From Colwellia marinimaniae (GTDB taxonomy: Bacteria > Pseudomonadota > Gammaproteobacteria > Enterobacterales > Alteromonadaceae): 64,000 nt of DNA. The notes under the pieces were generated by a model. The model was not told the DNA's origin and made no database searches. It saw nothing but the letters and a program-made list of their open reading frames with translations. The position numbers were made by a program, and so were the translations under genes. Of the stretch, positions 15,633 through 24,359 are shown piece after piece; within the stretch, counting starts at the first letter, position 1; every line of letters starts with the position of its first letter. Where the stretch lies: positions 1 through 64,000 of the forward strand of contig NZ_BDQM01000016.1 of assembly GCF_002207865.1 (NCBI RefSeq), read 5' to 3'.

Positions 15633-16228
15633 TAGAATTGCTCCTGATAATTATTAAGCTCGGCGTAAATACCATAACTACCGTCAGCGTTAAGTAAAAT
15701 GACTTGGTAGGGCATAAATTTATCCCCTATTTCCATACCAGGTGTACCAATTGGCATAGCGGGTACCGATAAACCAAGGGCATTTTTGGGTGGCTGAGCT
15801 AAAAACTGATGAATGAATTTAGCCGGTACATGACCTTCAAAAACATAGCCGTCTTTTGACACTGCGGTATGACATGAACGATATTGCGGCGCTATGCCCT
15901 TAGCTTGCTTGAAGGCCGATAAATTTTCGTGGTTATGAGCTTTAGTGGTAAAACCGTGTTGCTCAATATGGTCTATCCATTTCTCACAACAACCACAAGT
16001 AGGGCTTTTATACACTGCAAGTATCGGGTGCAGTGTCGTAGTTTGTGTGATTGCTATTGTTGGTGTGACGACTACTGGCGTTGCCCGGTCAATTTTTGGC
16101 GGGGTAACTTTCTGCTTAGCTACGGGCGTTGCTTGCGTGTTTTGTTCTGAACAAGCACTAAGTAATAATAAGCTAGCGAAAAGGCTAATAGCTATAGTGG
16201 CTTTAGCGGGAAAAGAAAATGAAAACAT
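15632..16228 (-). CDS. DUF411 metal-binding lipoprotein
   Basis: A 198-residue protein. The leader ends LLLLSAC, a lipobox with Cys about residue 26, so it is probably anchored in a membrane. After a Thr/Pro-rich linker comes the DUF411 core: VYKSPTCGCCEKWIDHIEQHGF (a CGCC metal-binding site), HNHENLSAFKQAKG, RSCHTAVSKDGYVFEGHVPA and AMPIGTPGMEIGDK. The family is linked to copper resistance. A strong ribosome-binding site (AAGGAGGG) lies just upstream of the ATG. It is the first gene of the DUF411-cusC-cusB-cusA operon, coupled to cusC through TAATG, and follows the CopL-like gene by 187 bp. Confidence 0.92.
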   Translation of the reverse strand: MFSFSFPAKATIAISLFASLLLLSACSEQNTQATPVAKQKVTPPKIDRATPVVVTPTIAITQTTTLHPILAVYKSPTCGCCEKWIDHIEQHGFTTKAHNHENLSAFKQAKGIAPQYRSCHTAVSKDGYVFEGHVPAKFIHQFLAQPPKNALGLSVPAMPIGTPGMEIGDKFMPYQVILLNADGSYGIYAELNNYQEQF

Positions 16229-16415
16229 AACTCCCTCCTTGGGGGAAAATTTAACAATATGAGTACTTAAGGTAATTACCGTACTTTGTCGTGATTGATT
16301 CTAAAATTTATATATTTTTTAATACGTTTAATGCTGGAACTGCTTAACGGCCAACCGATAAGGTGTGCTTTGTTAAATACTTTAGCAATAAACTTTAGAC
16401 GTAATGAGGCTGTGT
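16229..16415 (-). promoter_or_regulatory. leader region between CopL-like gene and DUF411-cus operon
   Basis: This 187-bp spacer holds a perfect 10-bp palindrome GGTAATTACC (16271-16280), a possible operator. Read on the minus strand, the last stretch is TTTTCCCCCAAGGAGGGAGTT before the ATG. The C-run can pair with the GGAGGG of the ribosome-binding site, so translation of the first cus gene could be gated by RNA folding. No clear terminator with a T-run is visible. Confidence 0.4.
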
Positions 16416-16847
16416 TTAGCTCAGAATAGGAGGTCGATAAAGGGAGGTAAGGGTATTACTGGCAATAAAAGCACTAGAGGAAACTATCTTATTCGCTATG
16501 GCAATTTCAGTGTGGTAATTAATAATGGCTGTAAATGCTGAGATGGTAGAGCAACCACTGGTTAAGCAGTCACATTCTTGCGCACAACATTCTTCTGTAG
16601 CTGTTATTTCGCAAGATGTTGTACTGAGTGTTGATTCATCGCACTCAGACATAGCGCTCATTTGGTGTTTTGAGTTAACTGCCATTGCCATATGCTGATG
16701 TGGACTTTTTGCCGATGACATACCAGGCATAGACTGCATACTGGTCATGCCATAAAACATGGTCATTGATGCCACTGATTGAGCAATAAAGATCAAACAC
16801 AGTAATATCACCAGCAATGTTTTATTTAAAAATGTAGGCACAAGCAC
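16416..16847 (-). CDS. small secreted Met/His/Cys-rich protein, CopL-like (copy A)
   Basis: A 143-residue protein. The start is GTG at 16847 or, by alignment with its paralogue, GTG at 16841. It has a signal peptide (about residues 8-27), then a Met-rich stretch (MTMFYGMTSMQSMPGM), His/Met spacing (SPHQHMAMAV), a Cys cluster ECCAQECDCLTSGCS and a C-terminus ending SLYRPPILS. The paralogue at 17472 shares the Cys pattern and tail, though the middle differs greatly. Met/His/Cys suit Cu(I) binding in the periplasm. It precedes the DUF411-cus operon on the same strand. The placement, Cys-rich character and RPP tail recall CopL and other copper-responsive upstream genes, but no family match was run. 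Confidence 0.75.
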   Translation of the reverse strand: MLVPTFLNKTLLVILLCLIFIAQSVASMTMFYGMTSMQSMPGMSSAKSPHQHMAMAVNSKHQMSAMSECDESTLSTTSCEITATEECCAQECDCLTSGCSTISAFTAIINYHTEIAIANKIVSSSAFIASNTLTSLYRPPILS

Positions 16848-17471
16848 ACTTAAATTATGAAATAACTATTATTATTCTAGCATTAATAAAAACATAATAT
16901 CAATAACTAGCTATTTGTTATCTTGCCATTTTTACCTTGGCTCAGGTTATACCCATGCTAATTACAATGGCTACTAGTTAATAAATAAGGGCTTTTCGGC
17001 TATGGGCGGTAGTTACAGCATCACCAGTGGTATGGTGATGTTCCCGTTTATGTTTGGTGTTGGTATTTTTTTTATAACAGTAAAAATCCCATTGGCTGGG
17101 TCTTAGCTTTAGCACCATGACGTCATTTGATTTAATTGTTATCTTAGTTTTGGTAATGGGTGGCTTAGGTTTGTTTTTACGCTCGTTGAAGAAAATTGAT
17201 GCCGCCTTGCCAGCTGAGTAATATTGATTAATTAGCAGTAATCGCAGCGATTAATGTCTCGCTGGGCAGTGAATTTTGAGGGTATAAATAATATTTTCAA
17301 CTCCGCTATTGGATAACTGTTTAGCTGCTGTTTTGATTAGATTTAGTTATGATTTAGCTTTAATGAATTAGCGTTTATAAGCTATAAATTGACCTATTAC
17401 CGAAAAAAGTTGCTTGAATGACGTGATTTTTTGTGTAACATAAAAGTGATTCTTATTCTTCGTGAGTTACC
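16848..17471. promoter_or_regulatory. divergent promoter region between the two CopL-like genes
   Basis: This 624-bp gap separates two divergently transcribed copper operons, so promoters for both must lie here. Besides the frameshifted small gene at 17002-17221 it is A+T rich. I do not see a clear CueR- or CusR-type box by eye. No gene for a copper regulator (MerR family or two-component) is present in the window. Confidence 0.35.
17002..17221 (+). pseudogene. frameshifted small membrane-protein gene
   Basis: Frame 1 from ATG 17002 reads MGGSYSITSGMVMFPFMFGVGIFF. Past a run of eight T's the sense continues in another frame as NSKNPIGWVLALAP before a stop. A third frame from ATG 17117 gives MTSFDLIVILVLVMGGLGLF and ends at TAA 17219-17221. 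Together these pieces look like one small two-helix membrane protein broken by a frameshift at the T-run and a short deletion. Alternatively the last piece (34 residues) is a genuine tiny membrane protein. It sits between the two divergent CopL-like genes. Confidence 0.4.
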
Positions 17472-17855
17472 ATGTTACCAACGTTCACTAAAGCCTTAAT
17501 GGTATTACTACTGTGTTTGACCTTTATCGGTCAAGTCATGGCGTCTACCCTTATGCCTTATCATATGATGAATATGATGAATATGAATGAAGTGACAATG
17601 CAGCAACAATCTCATGATATGGCCATGATGGCTGACAATGCTGAGCAAATGGCGAGTGATAGTGCAACTGCAACGAATGATTGCTGCACCAATGACTGTG
17701 AATGTTTAATTGCTGGTTGCTCAACATTTGCAGCATTGAGCCAAACTGCTCAAACAGAGTTTAATATGGCCTCTGCTTCGAAGATTCACTGCATTACCAC
17801 ATCAGCTCTGAGCCAATACCTAACCTCCCTATACCGACCGCCAATATTGAGTTAA
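17472..17855 (+). CDS. small secreted Met/His/Cys-rich protein, CopL-like (copy B)
   Basis: A 127-residue protein with a signal peptide (about 1-25), then MPYHMMNMMNMNEV and HDMAMMADN (Met/His rich), a DCCTNDCECLIAGCS Cys cluster, and a C-terminus SLYRPPILS identical in its last nine residues to copy A. It is a divergent paralogue of the protein encoded at 16416-16847. It precedes copC-copD with a 311-bp gap. It may bind Cu(I) in the periplasm, act as a sensing leader gene whose translation controls the genes behind it, or both. The shared tail over otherwise divergent proteins argues that the C-terminus is under selection. Confidence 0.8.
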   Translation: MLPTFTKALMVLLLCLTFIGQVMASTLMPYHMMNMMNMNEVTMQQQSHDMAMMADNAEQMASDSATATNDCCTNDCECLIAGCSTFAALSQTAQTEFNMASASKIHCITTSALSQYLTSLYRPPILS

Positions 17856-18166
17856 ATAGAGCATAAATGTGTCCAGAATTTGGTTCATTTACTGCGCTAG
17901 CTCATACCAAACAGAGCAATATATTAGTCCGATTGGTATTACCTCAGGCACCTTGACGGCTACGTCAATTCAAAGTTTTTCTAAAGAAAACTCTGCTATT
18001 TTTAATAGTAGCTTTTGAAAAAATAGGTTATCAACCCATATTTGATAACTTGCCTTGTCGCCATGTTTTTTATTGCTCTTTAAAGCAATATTAGCACTGA
18101 CATTACTTATAAAACTGCACGTTATGGCAGTACGTTTACCTTGTTAAACAACACCTAGGAACACAC
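17856..18166 (+). promoter_or_regulatory. 311-bp leader between CopL-like copy B and copC
   Basis: No gene. Two stem-forming sequences are readable: ATACCAA and TTGGTAT around 22 bp (17904-17939), and GTTATCA paired with TGATAAC (18027-18049). Neither has a long T-run, so they are not typical terminators. They could fold in an mRNA leader between the upstream gene and copC. The short ATACCAA/TTGGTAT pair also resembles the ends of the element near 28.6 kb. Confidence 0.4.
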
Positions 18167-18577
18167 ATGAATACCATTAAATTATTACTTACGATTACTT
18201 TATTATTTATTTCTTCATCGGTATTAGCACATGCCGGCTTAAAAACTTCATTACCAAAAGACGGCGCTATGTTAATGGCAAGTCCAAAAGTGTTGCAGTT
18301 GGTTTTTACTAAGGATGTTCGCTTAGTGAAACTTACCCTGGCCGATAAAAGTGGTGCTCTGCTGCCCATTGAGTTTAAACCTTCAACCACAGCAGCGAGC
18401 TCTTATAAGCTTGTTTTACCCAATTTACCGAGCAGCAACTACCAAGTTAATTGGACTGTTATGGGCATGGATGCTCATAAAATGAAAGGAAAATTTACCT
18501 TTATGGTTCATGGGGCAGCTACCAAGGTAATGAACAACCATAAAGAAAAGCCATCTAATGGTCAGCATAATCATTAG
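18167..18577 (+). CDS. copC: periplasmic copper-binding protein CopC
   Basis: A 136-residue protein with a signal peptide ending VLAHAG, so the mature protein starts with the copper-ligand His of the CopC family (HAGLKTSLPKDGAML). The CopC beta-barrel follows (KVLQLVFTKDVRLVKLTL, SSNYQVNWTVMGMDAHKMKGKFTF) with the second His ligand in MDAHKMKG. The C-terminus adds an extra His-rich tail (NNHKEK, GQHNH). It would bind Cu in the periplasm and hand it to CopD. It leads a copC-copD pair with an 11-bp gap. Confidence 0.95.
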   Translation: MNTIKLLLTITLLFISSSVLAHAGLKTSLPKDGAMLMASPKVLQLVFTKDVRLVKLTLADKSGALLPIEFKPSTTAASSYKLVLPNLPSSNYQVNWTVMGMDAHKMKGKFTFMVHGAATKVMNNHKEKPSNGQHNH

Positions 18578-18588
18578 GAGCAGTTAAC

Positions 18589-19467
18589 ATGGAAATATCA
18601 CCTTGGGACATCGCAATTATTATCAGTAAACTAATGATATACATTGGCATATCTGGTGCTGTTGGTGGTATTTTCATCTATTGGTTAGTTATCAAACGAG
18701 GTTACCCATTCAATTTACGGCGGCACTGTCAACTTCTGCTCTTACTCGGTGTTTTTGGCACAATTTTGAATTTCTTTATGCAAGTAGGGGCTTTTGCCGA
18801 AGCAGGGCTATCAGGTGTTTTTGACGCCTTTTATAACTCCTTGTTGTGGCAATCAAATGCTGGTGAGTCACTTTTATATCGCCTTGCCGGCTTTATACTG
18901 GCATTAATTTCAGTGTCTAAAGGCATAGCAACTGGGCAATATCGTCGGATATTTTTAGTTACTTTTATCTTAAGTGCTTTACTACTGGTGCGTTCGTTCA
19001 GTGTTATTGGTCATACCGCCGAGATGAATTTGGCTTGGCAATTGTTATTGAATTTACATGTGCTACTCGTTTTCTGCTGGCTAGGCTCACTTTGGCCGCT
19101 GTGGAAAGCCTGTGGAGCTTTATCTGCACCTGTTTTACATGATGTTATGCAGCAGTTTGGCTACTATGCCAGCTATATTGTTTCGCTCTTGATACTTTGT
19201 GGCTTGATGGTGGCTTATCAACTGTTTGGCTCAATAGCTAGCTTGTTTTTTACAAGTTATGGGCAAAGTTTTTTATTAAAACTTGCTTTAGTCATGGGCA
19301 TATTGTTGATCGCTGCGCAGCATAAATTTAACTTGGTCGCTAAACTAATAAAAAATGAGCAGGGTAAACAAGCCCTAGCTCGCTCTATTCAATGGGAGAT
19401 GATTTTAGCCTTGGGAATTTTACTGACCACCACTTGGCTTACTACTGTCGTTGGACCTGATTATTAA
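18589..19467 (+). CDS. copD: copper transport membrane protein CopD
   Basis: A 292-residue polytopic membrane protein with about eight predicted helices. CopD-type features include the IGHTAEMNLAWQLLLNLHVLLV core, with His residues inside helices, and WLGSLWPL just after it. The C-terminal part has LLIAAQHKFNLVAKL and ends TTTWLTTVVGPDY. The family passes copper across the inner membrane together with CopC. It starts 11 bp after copC, so the two are co-translated. Direction of transport (uptake or tolerance) is not settled for this family. Confidence 0.92.
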   Translation: MEISPWDIAIIISKLMIYIGISGAVGGIFIYWLVIKRGYPFNLRRHCQLLLLLGVFGTILNFFMQVGAFAEAGLSGVFDAFYNSLLWQSNAGESLLYRLAGFILALISVSKGIATGQYRRIFLVTFILSALLLVRSFSVIGHTAEMNLAWQLLLNLHVLLVFCWLGSLWPLWKACGALSAPVLHDVMQQFGYYASYIVSLLILCGLMVAYQLFGSIASLFFTSYGQSFLLKLALVMGILLIAAQHKFNLVAKLIKNEQGKQALARSIQWEMILALGILLTTTWLTTVVGPDY

Positions 19468-19502
19468 ATAAAAATTAAAAATTCACACAAAAGAGAGAAG
19501 CT

Positions 19503-19982
19503 ATGAAAAGTTATAAATTACTATGTTTCACCGTACTATTTTCGGCCCTGGTACCGACCGCTTATGCCCATGACGATGCTAAAAAAGCACAGACAAAGTC
19601 TAGTATGTTTATCGGCGTCGATACCATGGCGGCTAAGGTGGTTCAGCGTTTTCATCAGGCACTAAAGTCTGGCGATAAAGTTACTGCTCGGCAGTTACTG
19701 GCAGACGATGTACAAATATTTGAAGGGGGCGGAGTAGAGCGCTCGGCTGATGAATATGCCAGTCATCATATGTTGTCAGATATGAAATATCTAGCAGCAG
19801 TAAATAGCAAAACATTAGAGCATAATGTCAAGGTTATGGGTAACACCGCGGTATCAATGTTTCGTAGTCAAACTACAGGGATGTTCAAAGGAAAAGAGCG
19901 TAATTACCAAAGCATGGAGACGCTGGTCTTAGAAAAACAACAGGGTGAATGGAAAATAATTCGTATCCATTGGTCTAATTAA
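19503..19982 (+). CDS. secreted NTF2-like (SnoaL/DUF4440-type) protein
   Basis: A 159-residue protein with a signal peptide ending TAYAHDDA. The mature part has the cone-shaped NTF2-like pattern: VVQRFHQALKSGDKVTARQLL, ADDVQIFEGGGVERSADEYASHH, then MFRSQTTGMFKGKERNYQSMETLVL and a last strand GEWKIIRIHWSN. A clear AAAAGAGAGAAG ribosome-binding stretch is just upstream. It follows copD by 35 bp and probably belongs to the copC operon. Function is unknown; such genes recur in copper clusters. Confidence 0.85.
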   Translation: MKSYKLLCFTVLFSALVPTAYAHDDAKKAQTKSSMFIGVDTMAAKVVQRFHQALKSGDKVTARQLLADDVQIFEGGGVERSADEYASHHMLSDMKYLAAVNSKTLEHNVKVMGNTAVSMFRSQTTGMFKGKERNYQSMETLVLEKQQGEWKIIRIHWSN

Positions 19983-20115
19983 ATAATCTGGGTAGATGTT
20001 ACGCTAGCCGATTTTTGACTAACGGTTGCGTTTAATTCACCGGCAATAGACTTGCTATTGCCGGTGGATATCGGTTGAGTTAAATACAACGATTAAGCTA
20101 GCGATAGCAGCATAG

Positions 20116-21684
20116 TTAATTTAAAAAGGTTTGATAGGCAAGGTTATCGCTTTCTTCTTGCCATTGATAACCCAGTGCATCAAGGTGTTTAAAAAATGCC
20201 TCTTGCTGATTTTTATCTAGATCAAAGCCGGCAAGTACTTGCCCAAAAGCTGCGCCATGATTACGATAATGAAATAGCGTGATATTCCAATGTTCACCCA
20301 TAGCATCTAAGAATTTCTCTAAGGCGCCTGGATGTTCAGGAAATTCAAAACTAAATAGTCGCTCTTTTTTACTGTCTTCTGCATTACTCGGATTTTTACC
20401 GCCTATCATATAGCGAACATGTAATTTGGCTAACTCATTATCGGTAAAGTCTCTCACTTGATAGTTAGCACTAACTAAACCTTGCAGTAACTCTTGGCGC
20501 TCTTGCACACTACCGTCTAAACGGACACCAACAAAAATTTCTGCGCTCGGTTTACCCGAATAGCGATAGTTAAACTCAGTAATTGTGCGGTTGCCTAATG
20601 CTTGGCAAAAACGTTTAAAACTGCCTTTTTCTTCTGGGATAGTCACCGCTAAAATGGCTTCTTTTTTCTCGCCGAGTTCACAACGCTCGGAGACATAGCG
20701 CAAGGTATGAAAGTTCATATTCGCGCCGGATAAAATCGCTGCTAGTTTTTCGTCGCCCTTGCTAGTTTGACAATATTTTTGTAAGCCAGCTAATGATAAA
20801 GCACCGGCAGGCTCAGCAATAACACGGGTTTGTTCAAAGATATCTTTTATTGAGGCACAAATTTCATCGGTAGAGACTGTCATGACTTCATCACAATAAT
20901 GCTGGATTAACTCGAAAGTGTGTGCACCAATACGTTTAACCGCGACACCATCAGCAAATAAGCCAACATGTTCCAGGTCAACAGGCTTGCCAGCGTCAAG
21001 GGCAGCTTTTAAACAAGCTGAGTCCTGAGCTTCCACCCCGATGATTTTTGTACTTGGACTTAATTGTTTTAAATATACTGCCATGCCAGCAAGTAAGCCA
21101 CCGCCGCCGACAGGAATAAAAACCACATCGGCATTGGGTAACTGCTGTAATAGTTCTTTAGCGACTGTGCCTTGACCGGCAATAACCTCAATATCATCAA
21201 AAGGATGAATAAGGGTTTTATTTTCGGCTTTGGCATACTCAATAGCAGCGGTTTGTGCTTCATTATAGCTATTACCAACTAAGCGTACTTCAGCGCCAAA
21301 ACGTCGGACATTATCGACTTTAATCTCTGGGGTAGTCTTAGGCATAACTATGGTCGCTTTAATGCCTAACTTATTGGCCGCCAGTGCTAAGCCTTGCGCG
21401 TGATTACCGGCAGAGGCGGCAATCACACCATGAATACATTGCTCTTCACTTAGGCTATTGAGCTTATTGTAGGCACCGCGTAACTTAAACGAATGCACAG
21501 CTTGTTGATCTTCACGTTTTAAATAAATTTGGTTATTTAAGCGAGCAGATAATTTAGTGAGCTGCGTTAACTCGGTTTCAACCACAACATCATAAATTGG
21601 CGCTAATAGAATACGTCTAAGGTAATCTAGTTGCGTTGCATGTTTTGCTTCTTGTGCCGAGAGTAGTGCCTGTGTTTCTGTCAT
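20116..21684 (-). CDS. ilvA: threonine ammonia-lyase (threonine deaminase), biosynthetic
   Basis: About 522 residues using ATG 21684, which follows an AGG ribosome-binding site; the open frame reaches further up but without support. It converts threonine to 2-oxobutyrate with PLP, the first step to isoleucine. Visible features: YLKREDQQAVHSFKLRGAYNK with the PLP lysine, AASAGNHAQGLAL, PVGGGGLLAGMA (phosphate-binding glycine loop), and two C-terminal ACT-like regulatory repeats (AILAVTIPEEKGSF and LFSFEFPEHPGALEKFL) for feedback control. It follows ilvG-ilvM on the same strand after a 302-bp gap, longer than expected inside an operon. ilvD and ilvE, which lie between in enterics, are missing here. 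Confidence 0.96.
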   Translation of the reverse strand: MTETQALLSAQEAKHATQLDYLRRILLAPIYDVVVETELTQLTKLSARLNNQIYLKREDQQAVHSFKLRGAYNKLNSLSEEQCIHGVIAASAGNHAQGLALAANKLGIKATIVMPKTTPEIKVDNVRRFGAEVRLVGNSYNEAQTAAIEYAKAENKTLIHPFDDIEVIAGQGTVAKELLQQLPNADVVFIPVGGGGLLAGMAVYLKQLSPSTKIIGVEAQDSACLKAALDAGKPVDLEHVGLFADGVAVKRIGAHTFELIQHYCDEVMTVSTDEICASIKDIFEQTRVIAEPAGALSLAGLQKYCQTSKGDEKLAAILSGANMNFHTLRYVSERCELGEKKEAILAVTIPEEKGSFKRFCQALGNRTITEFNYRYSGKPSAEIFVGVRLDGSVQERQELLQGLVSANYQVRDFTDNELAKLHVRYMIGGKNPSNAEDSKKERLFSFEFPEHPGALEKFLDAMGEHWNITLFHYRNHGAAFGQVLAGFDLDKNQQEAFFKHLDALGYQWQEESDNLAYQTFLN

Positions 21685-21986
21685 AGTATTGCCTAAAAAA
21701 TATATCGCCATAGCGATCAATTGGAGTCGTTACGTATCAACTAAGCTCAAGTAGAACACGGTTAATTATTTGGCTTAAGCGCAGCTTTAGCAGCGCTCAT
21801 AGCTAACATTGCTTCGCTACGATGAGCCATGTCTGTTTTTTGCGCCGTGGCAATTAAATAGCCATACCCAAGTATAAATTACCCAGCCATGTTCTTATAC
21901 CTAGATGAGGATATGAGTGGTCAGCACATTTTCTAATAAAACTTCAGCTATGCTACTGGTGCTAACCTGTATGGCACTGCTGGTTT
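21685..21986 (-). other. 302-bp gap between ilvM and ilvA
   Basis: No gene is seen. A small stem AGCGC...GCGCT occurs near 21779-21800 but without a T-run. The gap is long for an operon and could mark where other ilv genes were lost, or contain a separate ilvA promoter. Confidence 0.3.
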
Positions 21987-22250
21987 TTAAGCGCTACATT
22001 GCGGTATTTTTGTTGGGCTAGCGTCTACTTTGACATCCTTGATGTCGATCAATTTGTTAATTTGATCAATAAGCAGAGAAATAGGGCGATCACTGCTGAC
22101 AGTCATAGTAATAGTAGCAACATTATTACCGGTATTTACTTCGGCATTCATGGCATTAATTAAGAAGCCGCGATAACGAGTGACTTGTAAAATTCGTTCT
22201 AGCACCACTTGTTTATCGTCAGCCATAATGACTAGTTGATACTTATTCAT
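21987..22250 (-). CDS. ilvM: acetolactate synthase II small regulatory subunit
   Basis: An 87-residue ACT-domain protein using ATG 22250. An in-frame GTG lies at 22259, but the ATG has a GGAGG nine bases upstream and falls just after the ilvG stop. The ACT core reads LVIMADDKQVVLERILQVTRYRGF with NTGNNVATITMTV. IlvM stabilises the catalytic subunit and sets valine sensitivity; enteric IlvGM is valine-resistant. The stop-start spacing to ilvG is one base, so translation is coupled. Confidence 0.93.
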   Translation of the reverse strand: MNKYQLVIMADDKQVVLERILQVTRYRGFLINAMNAEVNTGNNVATITMTVSSDRPISLLIDQINKLIDIKDVKVDASPTKIPQCSA

Positions 22251-22251
22251 C

Positions 22252-23916
22252 TTAAACACCCTCCATCATTTTATCATTTGCGGTATTTGGCGGTACTAAT
22301 GGCCAAACATTCTCTGTGGCATCAATTTTCACTTGTAAAAAATAAGGACCATCATGATCTAGCATCTCTTCAATGGCAGCTTTGACTTCACTCTTTTTAG
22401 TGATCTTCTGTGATTTTATATCGAACGCCCTCGATAACATAACAAAGTCTGGGTTATCTGATAAATCTGTTTCACTTAATCTACCGTCAAAAAACAGGTC
22501 TTGCCATTGACGCACCATACCCAATTTTGCGTTATCAATCAGCACAATTTTTACCGGGATTTGGTAGCGTTTGATAGTAGCCAGCTCTTGAATATTCATC
22601 ATAATTGAGCCATCACCCGAGATAACAATAACGGTATCGTGCGGTCGTGATATTTGCGCGCCAATCGCTGCCGGTAAACCAAAACCCATAGTACCCATGC
22701 CGCCACTGGTTAAAAAGTTACTTGGATCATCAAAGCTCATATGCTGTGCAGCCCACATTTGATGTTGGCCAACATCCGTGGTTACACACGTGTTACTTGG
22801 CATTAAATCACTTACGGTTTTTAATAGCGCTGGGGCATAAATATTGTCGCCTGGATGATCATAGCGCCAAGCAAAATCAGTTTTCATTTGCTGTACTTTC
22901 TGTTGCCATGCTTTGATTGCTAGCGGCATAGTTAGTAGTGGTAAATTGCCTTTTAAATCACCTAAAATGGCAGCATCAGCGGTGCGGCGTTTATTAATTT
23001 CAGCGGTATCAATATCAAAATGAATAACCTTGGCATGTGGAGCAAACTCATCTAGTTTACCGGTAACTCGGTCATCAAAACGAGCGCCAACCACCACTAA
23101 TAAATCACTTTCCTGCACGGCAATGTTGGCCGCTTTAGTACCGTGCATGCCTAACATGCCCAGGTAGTTGTCATTATCAGGGTTAATTGCACCTAAGCCC
23201 TTTAAGGTTGAGACACTTGGCATGCCGGTTTTATTAGCAAACTCTCGAACTTCATCGATAGCACTGGCCATACCGACACCGCCACCTACGTACAATATAG
23301 GCTGTTTGGCATGGGTTAATAATTCAAGGGCTTTACTGATATCAGCCAGCGGTAATTTAACCTTGTTTTTTAAGTGCGATAATTTGTCGAAACGTTGAGT
23401 TACTGCGGCTAATTGTATGTCTTTTGGAATATCTACCAGTACTGGGCCATGGCGACCTTCCAGAGCAATTTCAAAGGCTTGATATAAAACTTCTTCAAGA
23501 TCATTAATATCGGTTACTTGAAAAGAATGCTTAGTACAAGCAAGGGATAAACCAAAAATGTCAATTTCTTGAAACGCATCACTACCCATAGCAGAAGTAG
23601 GAACTTGACCGGTAATGGCAACAATAGGAATTGAGTCGGCCAATGCATCGGCAAGACCAGTGATTAAGTTTGTTGCCCCTGGACCTGAGGTAGCAAAACA
23701 GACACCTACTTTGCCGGCAGCACGGGCATAACCAACCGCAGAAAATGCTGCTCCTTGCTCATGACGGCATAAAAAATGTTTCACATCACTGTCGTATAAA
23801 GCGTCATAAATCGGCATTATGGCGCCACCGGGGTAGCCAAAAACGTGCTGTACGCCATGTTCTTTTAACACTTCAAATAATAATGCGCTGCCTGTTAGCG
23901 TTTTACTCTCGGTCAT
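22252..23916 (-). CDS. ilvG: acetolactate synthase II large catalytic subunit
   Basis: A 554-residue ThDP/FAD enzyme making acetolactate and acetohydroxybutyrate. Family marks in order: [16 protein letters not shown] and [15 protein letters not shown] with the catalytic glutamate near residue 50, an FAD-binding middle domain ([17 protein letters not shown]), and the ThDP-binding [24 protein letters not shown] motif near 430-455. The frame is intact, unlike the broken copy in E. coli K-12. It is first in the ilvG-ilvM-(ilvA) unit and is preceded by a leader peptide and attenuator at 24014-24146. Confidence 0.96.
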   Translation of the reverse strand: MTESKTLTGSALLFEVLKEHGVQHVFGYPGGAIMPIYDALYDSDVKHFLCRHEQGAAFSAVGYARAAGKVGVCFATSGPGATNLITGLADALADSIPIVAITGQVPTSAMGSDAFQEIDIFGLSLACTKHSFQVTDINDLEEVLYQAFEIALEGRHGPVLVDIPKDIQLAAVTQRFDKLSHLKNKVKLPLADISKALELLTHAKQPILYVGGGVGMASAIDEVREFANKTGMPSVSTLKGLGAINPDNDNYLGMLGMHGTKAANIAVQESDLLVVVGARFDDRVTGKLDEFAPHAKVIHFDIDTAEINKRRTADAAILGDLKGNLPLLTMPLAIKAWQQKVQQMKTDFAWRYDHPGDNIYAPALLKTVSDLMPSNTCVTTDVGQHQMWAAQHMSFDDPSNFLTSGGMGTMGFGLPAAIGAQISRPHDTVIVISGDGSIMMNIQELATIKRYQIPVKIVLIDNAKLGMVRQWQDLFFDGRLSETDLSDNPDFVMLSRAFDIKSQKITKKSEVKAAIEEMLDHDGPYFLQVKIDATENVWPLVPPNTANDKMMEGV

Positions 23917-24013
23917 GATGATTCCAACTGTTATCTTGTTAATGTCTATATTGTCAGCGTTTTATATTTTAATAAAATGCATAATAAAATTTAGTAACAA
24001 AGTACTAAAAAGA

Positions 24014-24043
24014 AAACCCTCGGTTCTTGCGAAGCGAGGGTTT
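24014..24043 (-). terminator. ilvG attenuator (Rho-independent terminator hairpin)
   Basis: On the minus strand AAACCCTCG pairs with CGAGGGTTT (plus positions 24035-24043 and 24014-24022), then a T-rich run TTTTCTTTTT follows. The hairpin lies between the leader ORF and ilvG. The 3' part of the leader ORF holds CGAGGGTTTTG, which can instead pair with the hairpin's first arm (AAACCCTCG) and so serve as the antiterminator. This is the classical layout of an amino-acid attenuator. Confidence 0.88.
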
Positions 24044-24071
24044 GTTATTTGTTTGCATATTTTTCTTTCGC

Positions 24072-24146
24072 TCAACAAAACCCTCGAGATGATCTAATAA
24101 TCACCACGACGAGAAGGTTAATAATAATTGAGTTGAATTTATGCAT
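24072..24146 (-). CDS. ilvL: ilv operon leader peptide (Ile/Leu/Val-rich)
   Basis: A 24-residue ORF read from ATG 24146 to TGA 24072-24074, too short for ordinary gene calls. It begins MHKFNS, then I-I-I-N-L-L-V-V-V-I-I, then RSSRGFC. Ten of eleven consecutive codons are for isoleucine, leucine or valine, the end products of the pathway. A purine-rich AAAGAGAT precedes the ATG as ribosome-binding site. Ribosome stalling at these codons when charged tRNAs are scarce would free the antiterminator in the ORF's tail and let transcription enter ilvG. Regulation is inferred by analogy with enteric ilvL. Confidence 0.9.
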   Translation of the reverse strand: MHKFNSIIINLLVVVIIRSSRGFC

Positions 24147-24359
24147 TTTATCTCTTTACTGGATTTATTTTGCGTCGTCTAATTTTTGTTATTTTTATGT
24201 TCAGCGTCGCTTACTTATTAAATTAGTACCATAGCTCTAATCCTATGTGCAAGTTTTTTTGTTATAGCTTTTTTGTGTGCTAATCGACAATAGGTAATAA
24301 ACCCATTTCATCATATTTGAACTACACTGGAAAAATGGAATCAATAAAATGGAACTTTT

